A stretch of DNA of 64,000 bases from Neolentinus lepideus HHB14362 ss-1 (taxonomy: Eukaryota > Basidiomycota > Agaricomycetes > Gloeophyllales > Gloeophyllaceae), in the NCBI GenBank assembly GCA_001632425.1, contig KV425553.1:62001-126000 (forward strand), in the 5' to 3' direction. Positions 37,367-46,758 of the stretch are shown in pieces (the stretch's first letter is position 1; each line of letters starts with the position of its first letter). The position numbers and the translations under genes were made by a program. Below the pieces are notes generated by a model. The model did no database searches and was not told the DNA's origin. It worked only from the letters and a program-made list of their open reading frames with translations.

Positions 37367-37890
37367 TGATTCACGACGTCTCAGGTTTTTTGTCGCACAT
37401 CTTGGGTTCCACGATCGCTCGCTCTAGATACTTATCTCACGGATTTACGCTAATGTCTCTTGATTGTCATTTGAATGCTGTCGCTCAGTCTACCGCTCTG
37501 TATTTTACACGTCAAATAACGAATTTAAATTTCATCTTTCATTCTCGTCTATGATGTCATGGGTTCCCTTTTAAGTAGGTAGGGTGTCTGAGACTGCGCA
37601 GAGGACATTTTCCACATCCCTACGGTCATGTTGGAACAACACTCATGCCACCCCAAGTACTGTGTGCAATTACATTCCGTCCAGACATTCTAGCTCTTTC
37701 CTTTGACTGTCCTCGGAGTTCTTGTGGACGGGCTCGAAGCAAACACCCCACGGGAATGGATCAGCCGATCGTATCTCAAGAAGTTTTGGCAGATATGCTC
37801 AAGGCGCACTGTGATTATAGGTTTGTCCTGACGTAGGGTAATAACTGGTAATCAGAGTCCACATCTGCCCTCGACACCCGTCGGCATCCC
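37367..37890. other. convergent intergenic spacer
   Basis: 524 bases between the FAS stop and the stop of the small secreted protein gene. 3' flanks of both; nothing else seen. Confidence 0.5.
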
Positions 37891-38430
37891 TTAGTCTACA
37901 TTCACCGTGATGTTCCTGATCTCAAACAGCGGGAAAGGACTGGCCTAACAGCGACTTGTATTCAGACATCTCCACGTCCAATAGGTGAGGATTACTTACT
38001 CCAACCAGAGAAAAGTGGGTGACACTGAGTGTCGCTAGACCGGTCTGTAGGGTGCCTGGAATTGCTACTGAGAAATTCTGGTGAGGGGGTTTCGAAGCAG
38101 TGCCGGGTTCAGAAGTAAATTGCGGGTCGAACGGGCCAGTGTATAGAACGGAACCAAGAGCATCTGCTGGATCGATGCAGACACCTCCGTAGCACGAACG
38201 TATAGCAATTACTATTGCTATCTCTTGCGAGCCCGTGAGTGTGTCCTGTCAAGAAAAATGTGAGACAGTCTGACGATGATGCAAATTCCACTAACCGGCC
38301 GGTCTACTTCCACAGTGATATTTGTACCGACGGAGATGGTGCTCCCATTGGTAGGTGCTCCGATGTCTATCGACTGGGCCATGGCTGAGGCTGCCAGAGA
38401 TGCCAGAGCAAGGACGGATTTGAATATCAT
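37891..38430 (-). CDS. small secreted protein
   Basis: Three exons (38430-38296, 38245-38000, 37944-37891) give 144 residues. The start MIFKSVLALASLAASAMAQS is a clear signal peptide, probably cut after AMA. The mature part looks like a small beta-sandwich: GAPTNGSTISVGTNITVEVDRPDTLTG-type N-terminal half, then RSCYGG with VCIDP (two Cys that could pair), and a C-terminus ending in FEIRNITVNV. This pattern belongs to a common Agaricomycete secreted family of unknown role. The last acceptor (GTTAG before GCC AGT) was chosen because it alone restores the family ending; other acceptors give a stop within ten codons. A TATA box lies about 60 bases upstream. No GPI signal. Confidence 0.75.
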
Positions 38431-39509
38431 GCTAGAGATGGGAATACTAGGCTTCAAGGTGTGAGTGCTTCGTTTGTACTCTTTTTCATCCCTTTTATAT
38501 GTGCATTGGCCTTCGATGACCGGCGCAGTATTTGTGGCTTGATGCTGCTCCTCCATTACGAACTAACGCTAGTCAAGGCGCATGTGCCTCCAGTTGATAG
38601 TAATGGTGGCGCAACATGAGTCTCTAATGATCTCCTGTGTGCAGGTCTTCAAGGCAATTCTATTGAGCGTGTCCTGTCGAATCTTCCTGAGAACGTCTCA
38701 CCTTCGTTCATGCACACAGCCCGACTTCCTTGGAGGTCACACCAGTCGTATGAAGACGGTTACGGGTATATGTGGCCGGCGCAGTCTGTCACAAATGCAC
38801 AGGTATGCTACCACCCTAGTGCTTGGCAGACTGCTTACTCCATTTCTTCGGAGTCATAGACTTCAGCCACTATACACGTGGTTTATAATTCACAGTGCGA
38901 GCTCACCGGAAGCCCGAAATAGCTTTGCGCCTGCTGATACCTCAAACACCCCTAGGAGACAGTTCCTGCCAATATTGTGATAGCCGCTCACTACTCCATC
39001 TATCTCAGGGATCCTTCATAAGCAATACCGACACCGTGCAGTTCATGATCCGTGTCTGGACGAACGTTTACCGCTGCTGATTAGATTGCTACTCCTTCAG
39101 GCTACGAAGGGTCAATTGCCCAATCTTCTTGAAGCCAAGGCCTCTATCTTGCGAGTGTGCGACGTTTTATGTCTTCTTGAAGTTTGCCTGCGAACATGCT
39201 ATATGGCGTGGTACTCAGGGATCCACCACGTAACGGTTGCAGCTGAACATGTTGAAGCTCTGAGACTACTTGACAGCTTGCGAGTCACGGTGAGTGAATT
39301 GACTTGAGTCATCGCAGTCCATGTATAGTCCACTCAACGCTGCCTTCTCGTCAGAACTCTACCATCCGCCGTAGTAATATATTTAATTCAAAAAGACGCC
39401 ATATTATTCAACCTCTTCATAATAGCACTCCATTCACCTTCCACTCACTGCTGTTCTATGATAACATCCCTTTCCGACAGATCTATAACCTCTTAATATC
39501 TCAAGCCTC
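38431..39509. other. intergenic region
   Basis: About 1.1 kb. It holds the promoter of the secreted protein gene at its left end and the 3' flank of the amidohydrolase gene at its right end. A 39360-39500 stretch is AT-rich. No gene supported. Confidence 0.5.
38491..38500 (-). promoter_or_regulatory. TATA box of the small secreted protein gene
   Basis: ATATAAAAGG on the minus strand, about 60-70 bases before the start codon. Confidence 0.5.
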
Positions 39510-40532
39510 TCAGGCTCCGGATGGCCCGATCCTAGGAGGTTCCACGACACCTGTCTGCGCTACAATCCTTCCGTAGTGTTCTGTTCTGCGATGTCTATCG
39601 AACGCGAATGTCTTTCCTTTGCCCTGCCGACACAGCTCTAGATCACAGTCTGCGACAACCAACTCATCCCCGAGTGTTTTGCTCTCGGCCAGAAGCACTC
39701 CTTCAGGATCAATAATGCAACTCCCCGCAATGAGCTTATATTTCCCGTCATCGTATCCCGATCTTGCAGCCGCGACAGAGTATGTGGCATTGGTATACGA
39801 ATGTGCTTGCATGACCAGCTTGTGATGGAAGAGTGCCATACGCTCTGATTGTTCCGGGTCTTTGTCCAAGGAGCTGCGCGTGTGAGGCGCGAATGCAGGA
39901 GTATTGAAGCCACACAAGACAATCTCGACGCCCTGCAGTCCCAGCACCCTCCAAGATTCCGCCCACCGACGATCGTTGCATATCATCATCCCGAAAATAG
40001 GTTCTCCGCGTTCGACTGGAGGACCCTGCGCCTCTAGGCCAGGAACGCGAAATGCTTGGAAACCGAGGTCTCCCGGTTTGAAGTAGCGCTTCTCGAGGTG
40101 GTTCACGGCGTCGGGATCATCGTCAGGTTCGAAGGTTCCAGGAATATGGACTTTGCGATACTTGCTCAAGACTCTCCCCTCCCGACCGCTGAAGTATATG
40201 CAAGTGTTGAAATGCTGTCCATCCTCAGTTGCCTCTGCATAGCCAACAGAGATATCAATCTTCAGCTCTTTCGCCTTGTCGAACAGCGGGCGAGTGTCTG
40301 CATTAATAGTGACATCGCCGTGCTCGTACCAAGCTTTTAGCTGCTGCTCGTTATGGATGATGTAGCGAGGGAAGAATGTCGTGAATGCAAGCTCTGGAAA
40401 GAGAACGACTTGGACGGCCTGCGAGGCAGCACTTTCCAGAAGTGTTATCATGCGGCCGACGACATGAGATCTGCTATCGGTAATATGGATCGCTCCTAGC
40501 TGGGCGGCGGCGAGACGAATCATGCGAGGCAT
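39510..40532 (-). CDS. N-carbamoyl-D-amino-acid hydrolase (nitrilase superfamily)
   Basis: One uninterrupted frame of 340 residues. It would split N-carbamoyl-D-amino acids into D-amino acid, CO2 and ammonia. The nitrilase triad is complete: Glu47 (FPELAF), Lys127 (YRKVHIPG), Cys185 (MMICNDRRW). Numbering from the Met at 40532 puts Glu and Lys at the positions known in the Agrobacterium D-carbamoylase (47 and 127), which decided the start. The frame is open to a further Met at 40583, but those 17 residues have no family counterpart. Cys is 13 residues later than in the bacterial enzyme because of a short insertion. The NDRRW-AESWRVLGLQG signature is that of D-carbamoylases rather than plant or fungal nitrilases. 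It lacks introns in an intron-dense neighbourhood, which suggests an origin by transfer. Confidence 0.88.
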   Translation of the reverse strand: MPRMIRLAAAQLGAIHITDSRSHVVGRMITLLESAASQAVQVVLFPELAFTTFFPRYIIHNEQQLKAWYEHGDVTINADTRPLFDKAKELKIDISVGYAEATEDGQHFNTCIYFSGREGRVLSKYRKVHIPGTFEPDDDPDAVNHLEKRYFKPGDLGFQAFRVPGLEAQGPPVERGEPIFGMMICNDRRWAESWRVLGLQGVEIVLCGFNTPAFAPHTRSSLDKDPEQSERMALFHHKLVMQAHSYTNATYSVAAARSGYDDGKYKLIAGSCIIDPEGVLLAESKTLGDELVVADCDLELCRQGKGKTFAFDRHRRTEHYGRIVAQTGVVEPPRIGPSGA

Positions 40533-41671
40533 ATCGACAGTATGAAGTGGTTTGGTGGAGGTCCGGATTGAGTGCAGCTTCAACCTGGCTGATCACTCTC
40601 CTTATCTTTGATATTCACGTCTACTCTGTCTTATCCCACGAGCCACTGCTGCGTGTCAGTGCAACAGAATACTTGTCAGGATACCAATGGTCTTCTTGAT
40701 TGCCATGGAACGAAAAGCTCGCGTCCGGGAATAGAATCGGGTCGATGGTGAGCGCCTATCTATCAAGATATATTATGGGAGGCGATCGCACGGAATTAAG
40801 TGGAACTGGGCATTGGCCGAAACAAGGTAGAGTCCATCAGCACATGCACAGTGGACAGGTGAAGGAAATCATCGATGTGGCAAGGGAGTCCATGGCACAT
40901 ATCGATCGCATGAGTACGGATCCCCGTCCTCACGGCGTGGTGGATGACCCAGAGTAATCGTCGGAGAGCGGGGAAGTTGATCTTCGGTGGTAATGATTAA
41001 CTCCATAAAGAGATCTGTCGGCGGCTTCTATTAGGACTTTGCTTCATATGGCGGCCCAGGATCGGCCCTCTTAGATTTCCTTAGCCTAACTGCCTCAACA
41101 ACAGAATTAGGCTGCAACACAGTACGCTCAAAGTCTGTGTCTCTCTGTACAACGTAGGTGCTAGTTATTTATTGAGCGAGTGGAATGTCCTTACGGTCTG
41201 CTCACAGCGCCAAATTCTGGGTTTTTCCTCGTGGTACAACAAGTACACGGTTATTCCAGAACGCCAAAGTCGTAACCATTTTTCGGTGATGCGTTGCCCT
41301 CGGCATGGACTACGCGGCTTATCCCTTCAAGAACCATCCCATTAGTTTCTTGCAATGTACCAAACGGAGAATATAAGAGAGCTTCATTCCCGAAAAACAG
41401 TAGTCGGCTGTCGGCGTAGTAGCTGCCCAGGTGATCCGGCGAAAATGGAGTAGCAATCGCGCAGAGACAAGGCACAGAGAAGGGTGGCATTACATCACGC
41501 CACGAAGGGTGGTACGGCCTTATGGTGTCTATTCACACTCGGTCTGCGCCATGCGTCAGATCTTTGGACTGACATTTGTATAAATAAGAGTTGACCTCCT
41601 TGGACGACAGTAACCCTCGTTTGATACTCACACCGCACTACTTCATTCTTTTCCAAGCTACCGCTTCTAGG
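40533..41671. other. divergent intergenic region
   Basis: About 1.1 kb between the amidohydrolase start and the start of the Kre9-like gene. Short frames only. A TATA box for the latter is called separately. Confidence 0.5.
41578..41588 (+). promoter_or_regulatory. TATA box of the Kre9-like gene
   Basis: GTATAAATAAG, about 85-95 bases before the start codon at 41672. Confidence 0.5.
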
Positions 41672-42211
41672 ATGATGTTTGTTGCACCCCTCGTGTCGCT
41701 TGTGTTGGCTGCCTTCGTTGCCGCCGCGCCCGCAGACGTGTACTCTCCCCCGATCACGTACCCCACTGCTAGTACGGTCTGGGAGGTCGGATACTCCTAC
41801 AACGTTACTTGGTGAGAGATCACAGAAGGCCTGCTGGTACATACCACTCTCTGAACACAATGCACTGGGTAGGGATGTGTCCAACCCTTCCAAGCGAATC
41901 ACGAACAAGATTGGCATGATTGTGTTGGCCAAGGGAGGTGTTCTGAATGATGGTACGTTATCATGTCTTCTGATGTCCCTTACCATGATGACCCGGGGGT
42001 GCGCATATTACTAGAAGCTCCTCTGGCGACGGGTTTCTCGATTCTGAACGGTAAGCAACAGATTACGGTGCCGGATGTTACTCCTGGTAGCGATTACTCC
42101 ATCGTTTGTGAGTATGCTTCTGAAATACTTTGCGGGAGTCAGTGACCAATATGCATCTCAGTGTTCGGAGACTCTGGTAACAGCAGCCCTAAGTTCCGCA
42201 TTATTGCTTGA
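41672..42211 (+). CDS. small secreted Kre9/Knh1-like protein
   Basis: Four exons (41672-41811, 41873-41952, 42015-42107, 42162-42211) give 120 residues. A signal peptide of about 20 residues (MMFVAPLVSLVLAAFVAAAP) leads into one Ig-like beta-sandwich of the Kre9/Knh1 N-terminal type: YSPPITYPTAST-VWEVGYSYNVTW near the start, IGMIVLAKG in the middle, ITVPDVTPGSDYSIVLFGDSGNSSP at the end. Such proteins are secreted to the wall or medium; the longer relatives carry a Ser/Thr-rich GPI tail, which is absent here. One predicted N-glycosylation site (NVT) and another (NSS). All four splice junctions are canonical. Role in the wall is inferred only from the fold. Confidence 0.8.
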
Positions 42212-42396
42212 GTTTTTGATTATTGTTTGCACCAACGCGGGCTATTAGGACACTATAGTCGTAATAAATAGCTGATCTGAGTCCTGCATTAACTACAGTG
42301 TTACTAACTAAGAGATAGATCTGAGAGCTAGATCTGATCTCAGATCCTTCGGTAGATCGTAGATTCCACAAGCGACGCTCTTTGACTCTCACTACG

Positions 42397-43290
42397 ATGT
42401 CCAATGCCTCTCCTTTACAGCGCGTCCGGGACGGACAATCCGCAGTAGAGCTCATACATACTTCTCATTCAAACTGGCCTCTTCCGCCACACAGAGCCAC
42501 TCTCAATGTACTACGGATTTCTGTGCTGGATTCATCTTTCAACCCACCCACTCTAGCGCACCTGGCATTACTCGACGTGTCGGCTCCAGGACAAGATGGA
42601 GAATATGATGCGAAGTTATTGCTGTTGTCTGTGCGAAATGCAGACAAAGTGTTGAAGCCCTCCGATGCCACATACAATCAGAGGCTGGATATGATGACTA
42701 TGCTTGCTCAGGATGTGGACGCAAATAAACCTCATTTGCAACGCAACGTTGCGGTTGCTATTATTGACGAGCCCGTCTTTGTCCGGAAATCCTCTATCTT
42801 GCGCTCATTTCTTATCCAGCATATTACGTCCTTGGTCCGAGACGTCGGTCAGCCACCCAGGATACCGCAAATATCTCTGGCGTTTCTCATGGGACTTGAC
42901 ACCGTGACCCGTCTGCTGACGCCCTCATACTATTCCGAACCAATGATTCCAGTTCTCCGTCGGTTTTTGTCACCTGCCCCTGACGATGACGGTTCTATGG
43001 TCATTTGTGCGACCCGTAGCATGACGTCCCTTGGGATATCTACCACGGATGAAGACGTAAAGATTAAATTGGACCTGGGTCGAGAGTTTCTGGATTCTGG
43101 CCGGATAGCTATGATTGACCTACCAGAAGGCATAGAGAGGTTGAGCTCGAGTGAGATCCGGCAGAAAATTGGCGAGGAGGATCCGGCTTGGAAAGTCATG
43201 GTTACTCAGAGAATTGCCGGATATATACAAGAGTGTGGCCTCTACCGTCACCTGCACAGTTCAGAGGCTGCCACAGTTGAGCTTCCATAG
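42397..43290 (+). CDS. POF1-like nucleotidyltransferase
   Basis: One exon, 297 residues. The N-terminal half has the cytidylyltransferase-fold signature SFNPPTLAHLAL (47-58), the (S/G)-x-F-N-P-x-H equivalent. LLLLSVRNADK follows, and near the C-terminus RLSSSEIRQKI corresponds to the ISSTxxR loop that grips the triphosphate. This places it with nicotinamide-nucleotide adenylyltransferase-like proteins of the yeast Pof1 type, which hydrolyse or transfer ATP and are linked to protein quality control; the true substrate is unclear. The ATG at 42397 is the first in frame after the upstream stop. It lies between, but is not obviously tied to, the secreted protein and the dioxygenase. Confidence 0.82.
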   Translation: MSNASPLQRVRDGQSAVELIHTSHSNWPLPPHRATLNVLRISVLDSSFNPPTLAHLALLDVSAPGQDGEYDAKLLLLSVRNADKVLKPSDATYNQRLDMMTMLAQDVDANKPHLQRNVAVAIIDEPVFVRKSSILRSFLIQHITSLVRDVGQPPRIPQISLAFLMGLDTVTRLLTPSYYSEPMIPVLRRFLSPAPDDDGSMVICATRSMTSLGISTTDEDVKIKLDLGREFLDSGRIAMIDLPEGIERLSSSEIRQKIGEEDPAWKVMVTQRIAGYIQECGLYRHLHSSEAATVELP

Positions 43291-43570
43291 ATAAGTACGG
43301 TACTATTTCATTTTTCGTTGTATGCTTACTTACCAGTTCGCAGGGAGCTAATTCCTGCATGGATAGATCTACCACGATGCACAAACACCTACTAACATGG
43401 ACATGGCAATCATATGATATCAATCCGTTCATTAAATATCTACCAATAAGACTAACGGCAATTGTGGCATGTAACAGTAGTCCAAATAGGGGGGGACGGG
43501 TGTTGCATCAGCCTCGGGTACTCGCAAGGAACGGAAGCACACACTGTGCATCAGCCTCCGGGCCCATCAT

Positions 43571-44937
43571 TTACAACTTAACCTTCGAGCTCTCCCTCTG
43601 CGACATCTTCAACTCACGCACCTCATCGAGGCTCGCCAGGACGAAGTTGTACTTCCACACCCACACGCGCCCGTTTCGCACCTCATCGTCCTTGTAGCCC
43701 ATCTCCTTCCAGCGCTTGGGATCAGTCTCAGTGACAACCTCGCAGATCAGCGACTTCTTCGTTGCGAAGACGGGGTCGGTTCCGAGGAAGGGCGAGTGTG
43801 CCGGGTAAAGGGCAGTCGTTAACCTACACAAAAGGTCACGAGTTGTACCTTGTTCCCAATCTGCGGTGATATATGCTTACTCGTCGTAGCCTGGTGCTTT
43901 AAGCAGGAAGTGGAGGTGTGATGATCGGTGCGGGTGGCGTCCTGTGAAGACGATAGGTCGGCGGTGATTAGAATACGGAATCAACTCGCACCTAACAGAC
44001 GAAGCATGTCACCAACTGGACCATCGCTAGGCTATTGGAGATCAACATGTGTCCAAAACGGTGAATAAGGAACATATGCGAACGATGGGGTAAGCAGTAG
44101 GAAGAATTCCGCGATAGCAGAAGAACCCGCTATCTTCCGCATGAATACGCCCGCGGTCGTTTGTTCCTTGCTTCTCAGGTTCCTGGACGTCGTAGACGCC
44201 ATCGCCATCCGCTTGCCACTGTCATGAATGAAATGTTAGTACGTACAATCTAATCCGAGTAGGGTTCGGTGGCATATACCAGGTCAATGATAGCGTCCTT
44301 AATGCCCTCGCCCTTCGTGTTCTTGATCGTCGCCTCGAAGTACAGGTTCTCACCCGTGGTGTCAGGCGCAGAGACCGAGGAACCTGACGGCATCTCAGGC
44401 ATATCCTCCGTCCAGAAGGGACCCTCTTCGCAGCTCTCCGTGCATCCCTTGCGCAAATGTGAGCGGTGTATCACGGCGAGACTGGCATATACTCACTGGA
44501 GGCTTAGGGTGATTGAGTTCATCAATAAGGACGCTGAGGCCGAGCGTATCGCTGAGCATGTTGAACTCGTTCTTATAGTTGTCGCTCTCCTTGCCGCAGC
44601 GAGTCAAGAATTTGACGGTATTCAACCACTCCTCGTGTGTTGGGAGATTTTCCCTGGCAAAAGCATGTATATGGTGGACCAGTGAAGTGAAGAGTTGAAG
44701 AGTCCGAGGGTCCTTGGTGAGTTTGGCATGAAGGTCTTGGACGCTGATGGCACGTAGCAGGTTCGCATCTCATCGACGAATGTGCTAGCAGTCGACTCAC
44801 TGGTCGGTGATGGTGTAGTCAGTTCCTTCATGGAAATCCCTTTCGAGTGGAAGGTCTTGCGGCACTTCGTGTTCGAGCTGAGCACGGATGGCTCTGCCCA
44901 CTAATAGCGGGTTTTTCATTTGCTGCTCGGAGGCCAT
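43571..44937 (-). CDS. intradiol ring-cleavage dioxygenase
   Basis: Seven exons (44937-44801, 44743-44497, 44447-44280, 44218-44084, 44031-43992, 43941-43881, 43823-43571) give 346 residues. It opens catechol-type rings between the two hydroxyls using Fe(III). All four iron ligands of the family are seen: Tyr193 (DGVYDVQ), Tyr227 (TAYPIPSDGP), His251 and His253 (SSHLHF). The N-terminal helical dimer domain (about 1-120, including RDFHEGTDYTITDQ and NEFNMLSDTLGL) is that of cytosolic catechol / hydroxyquinol 1,2-dioxygenases; there is no signal peptide, so it is not the secreted fungal type. Hydroxyquinol is the usual substrate in lignin-degrading basidiomycetes (inference). The intron between exons 4 and 5 has an unusual GTTCGC donor. 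A TATA box lies 57-67 bases before the start. Confidence 0.9.
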
Positions 44938-46758
44938 GGTAGACGAAGTAGACGGTATTACCACGGAAGCAGGTCGACCCCACAATGCAATCACCTTTTT
45001 ATACGTCCCGCCGGCTGGTGAACCGTATAACCGCGCTGGACGGTTCGATCTGGTTAGGATATTGGTCTACCTAAAATAAGGTCATTTGACATTCATAGTA
45101 TTGCGGGGTACTCCCCACCTGATCATGCTCCCTCTTGACCTGACAAATAAGCGGAACAAGAGCGACAGAGAAAGGGCCTTACCATCACTTGCCTTACTCA
45201 TCTCAGCATCTCGAATCTGTCTTTCAGACCAACGTGGCATCATGTTCGCCGGTTTCTAGTCTTCCAGATGCATGGAAGCAATCAAACGACCCTCATCACC
45301 GGGACAGTCACTCAGAGAGTCACTCTCGGAGTATTTGCTCTCAGTTCCAACGTTACCGTCACCAGCCCCCGTATCTTGTTGAAGGACGGTTCTCCACCAG
45401 CTGAACCTGACATGAACGTTTGACATTTACCTGATTCTTTCCAGTTAGGGAAGGCGGGATGGCTCCAACTCGTCCATAACTATGGTGCGCCAGTTCGCCA
45501 TTCAGGTCTCCCATTTCAACTGCGGCGTGTCTGACAGATAGGTATCGTTCCCAGCACGAGCTGCGATGCTGATCGGCTATGTTCTAGCCCTCCAAGTGAG
45601 TATTTCGAGAAAGTATAGTGCATAATTATTGAACCGAATAGCTCCGTACTCACATCGCATAACCACTTTTCTCGAGGGCTCCCCGTCCAGCGGCGACATA
45701 CATGCTTCAGTTGCGAACCATATCGTATCTGCTGGACCTTGATTTGCAAATACTGTGGACGTTCCTCTCGTTATCCCTTGGTGATACCTAGACAGGATCA
45801 CAGGTCTTTCATTGGCTTAACTCCGGTCACCCCATAGGCCTCAGCGCGGAAACAACACAATACCAGGCGGAATAGGTCAGTACAAGGATAGATGCACTGA
45901 CGCACAGCCCTCGGTATAGACACATTGACTTAATCAAAAGTTCTTTACATCCATGTACTGCAGTCACACCACCATTCCGACTCTGGAGACGGAATGCCGT
46001 TGAGCCAAACGAAGAGTGTTGGCATACTAGTAGCTTGTTACTCATTGAGCCGACTCGTCGCAGCTGCCGCGAAACCCGGAGCAGACCAAATGACATGGAC
46101 GACCAATCCCAAGGCATTGTGATGTCATGACAGTTCTCATGGAGAAGAATGCGGTTTGAAGTCTCGACTCCGAACAATACATTAATCCTAGTCGGGGACG
46201 ATACTTTTAGGATGTTATCGCCGGTAACGAGTCAGAGACGAGCGCAGACGCAGGGGTCCTGCTCGGTGGTATGACCTTGGAGAGTGCTCCGTAATTCCAA
46301 CTAACGACAAATAGTTGGAGAAATTGAGATATCTCCCAAATGCTCGCTGCTCTGTGGCATACCAGGGGATCGAGACTCATGGAGTTGCGGCTCCGACCGA
46401 TCGCAAACGTTAATGCCCATGTCCGGCCCGGGCCGCCTCGGTCTTCGCTCGACTTTGTCAGATCCAAGTGTCGAACTTGCTCTCGATAGTATTATATTGG
46501 TGGTATAATGACATTTCCTGCTCGTCATATAGATACTACAGATAGCAGGCTCATATATTATTGAAGAGCAAATATTGGCCAAGTCATCAGAAATCCAAGC
46601 CATTGTAATATTGTATATACAGGGTTGGCGCCAGCTACCTAAATGGGTTTCCTTCGCGTCCGCAGCTCCACGCGCATGGAATCTGAATTCAGCTCACTAA
46701 CGATTTGTCGTTAGCTGTATACGAAACTATCTACTGGGACCGTTCTCCACCCGGTGTT
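44938..46758. other. long divergent intergenic region
   Basis: About 1.8 kb between the dioxygenase start and the transcription-factor start. No gene is supported; the longest frames (about 115-130 codons, minus strand) lack recognisable domains. It probably holds the transcription factor's long promoter. Confidence 0.45.
44994..45004 (-). promoter_or_regulatory. TATA box of the dioxygenase gene
   Basis: GTATAAAAAGG on the minus strand, 57-67 bases upstream of the start at 44937. Confidence 0.55.
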
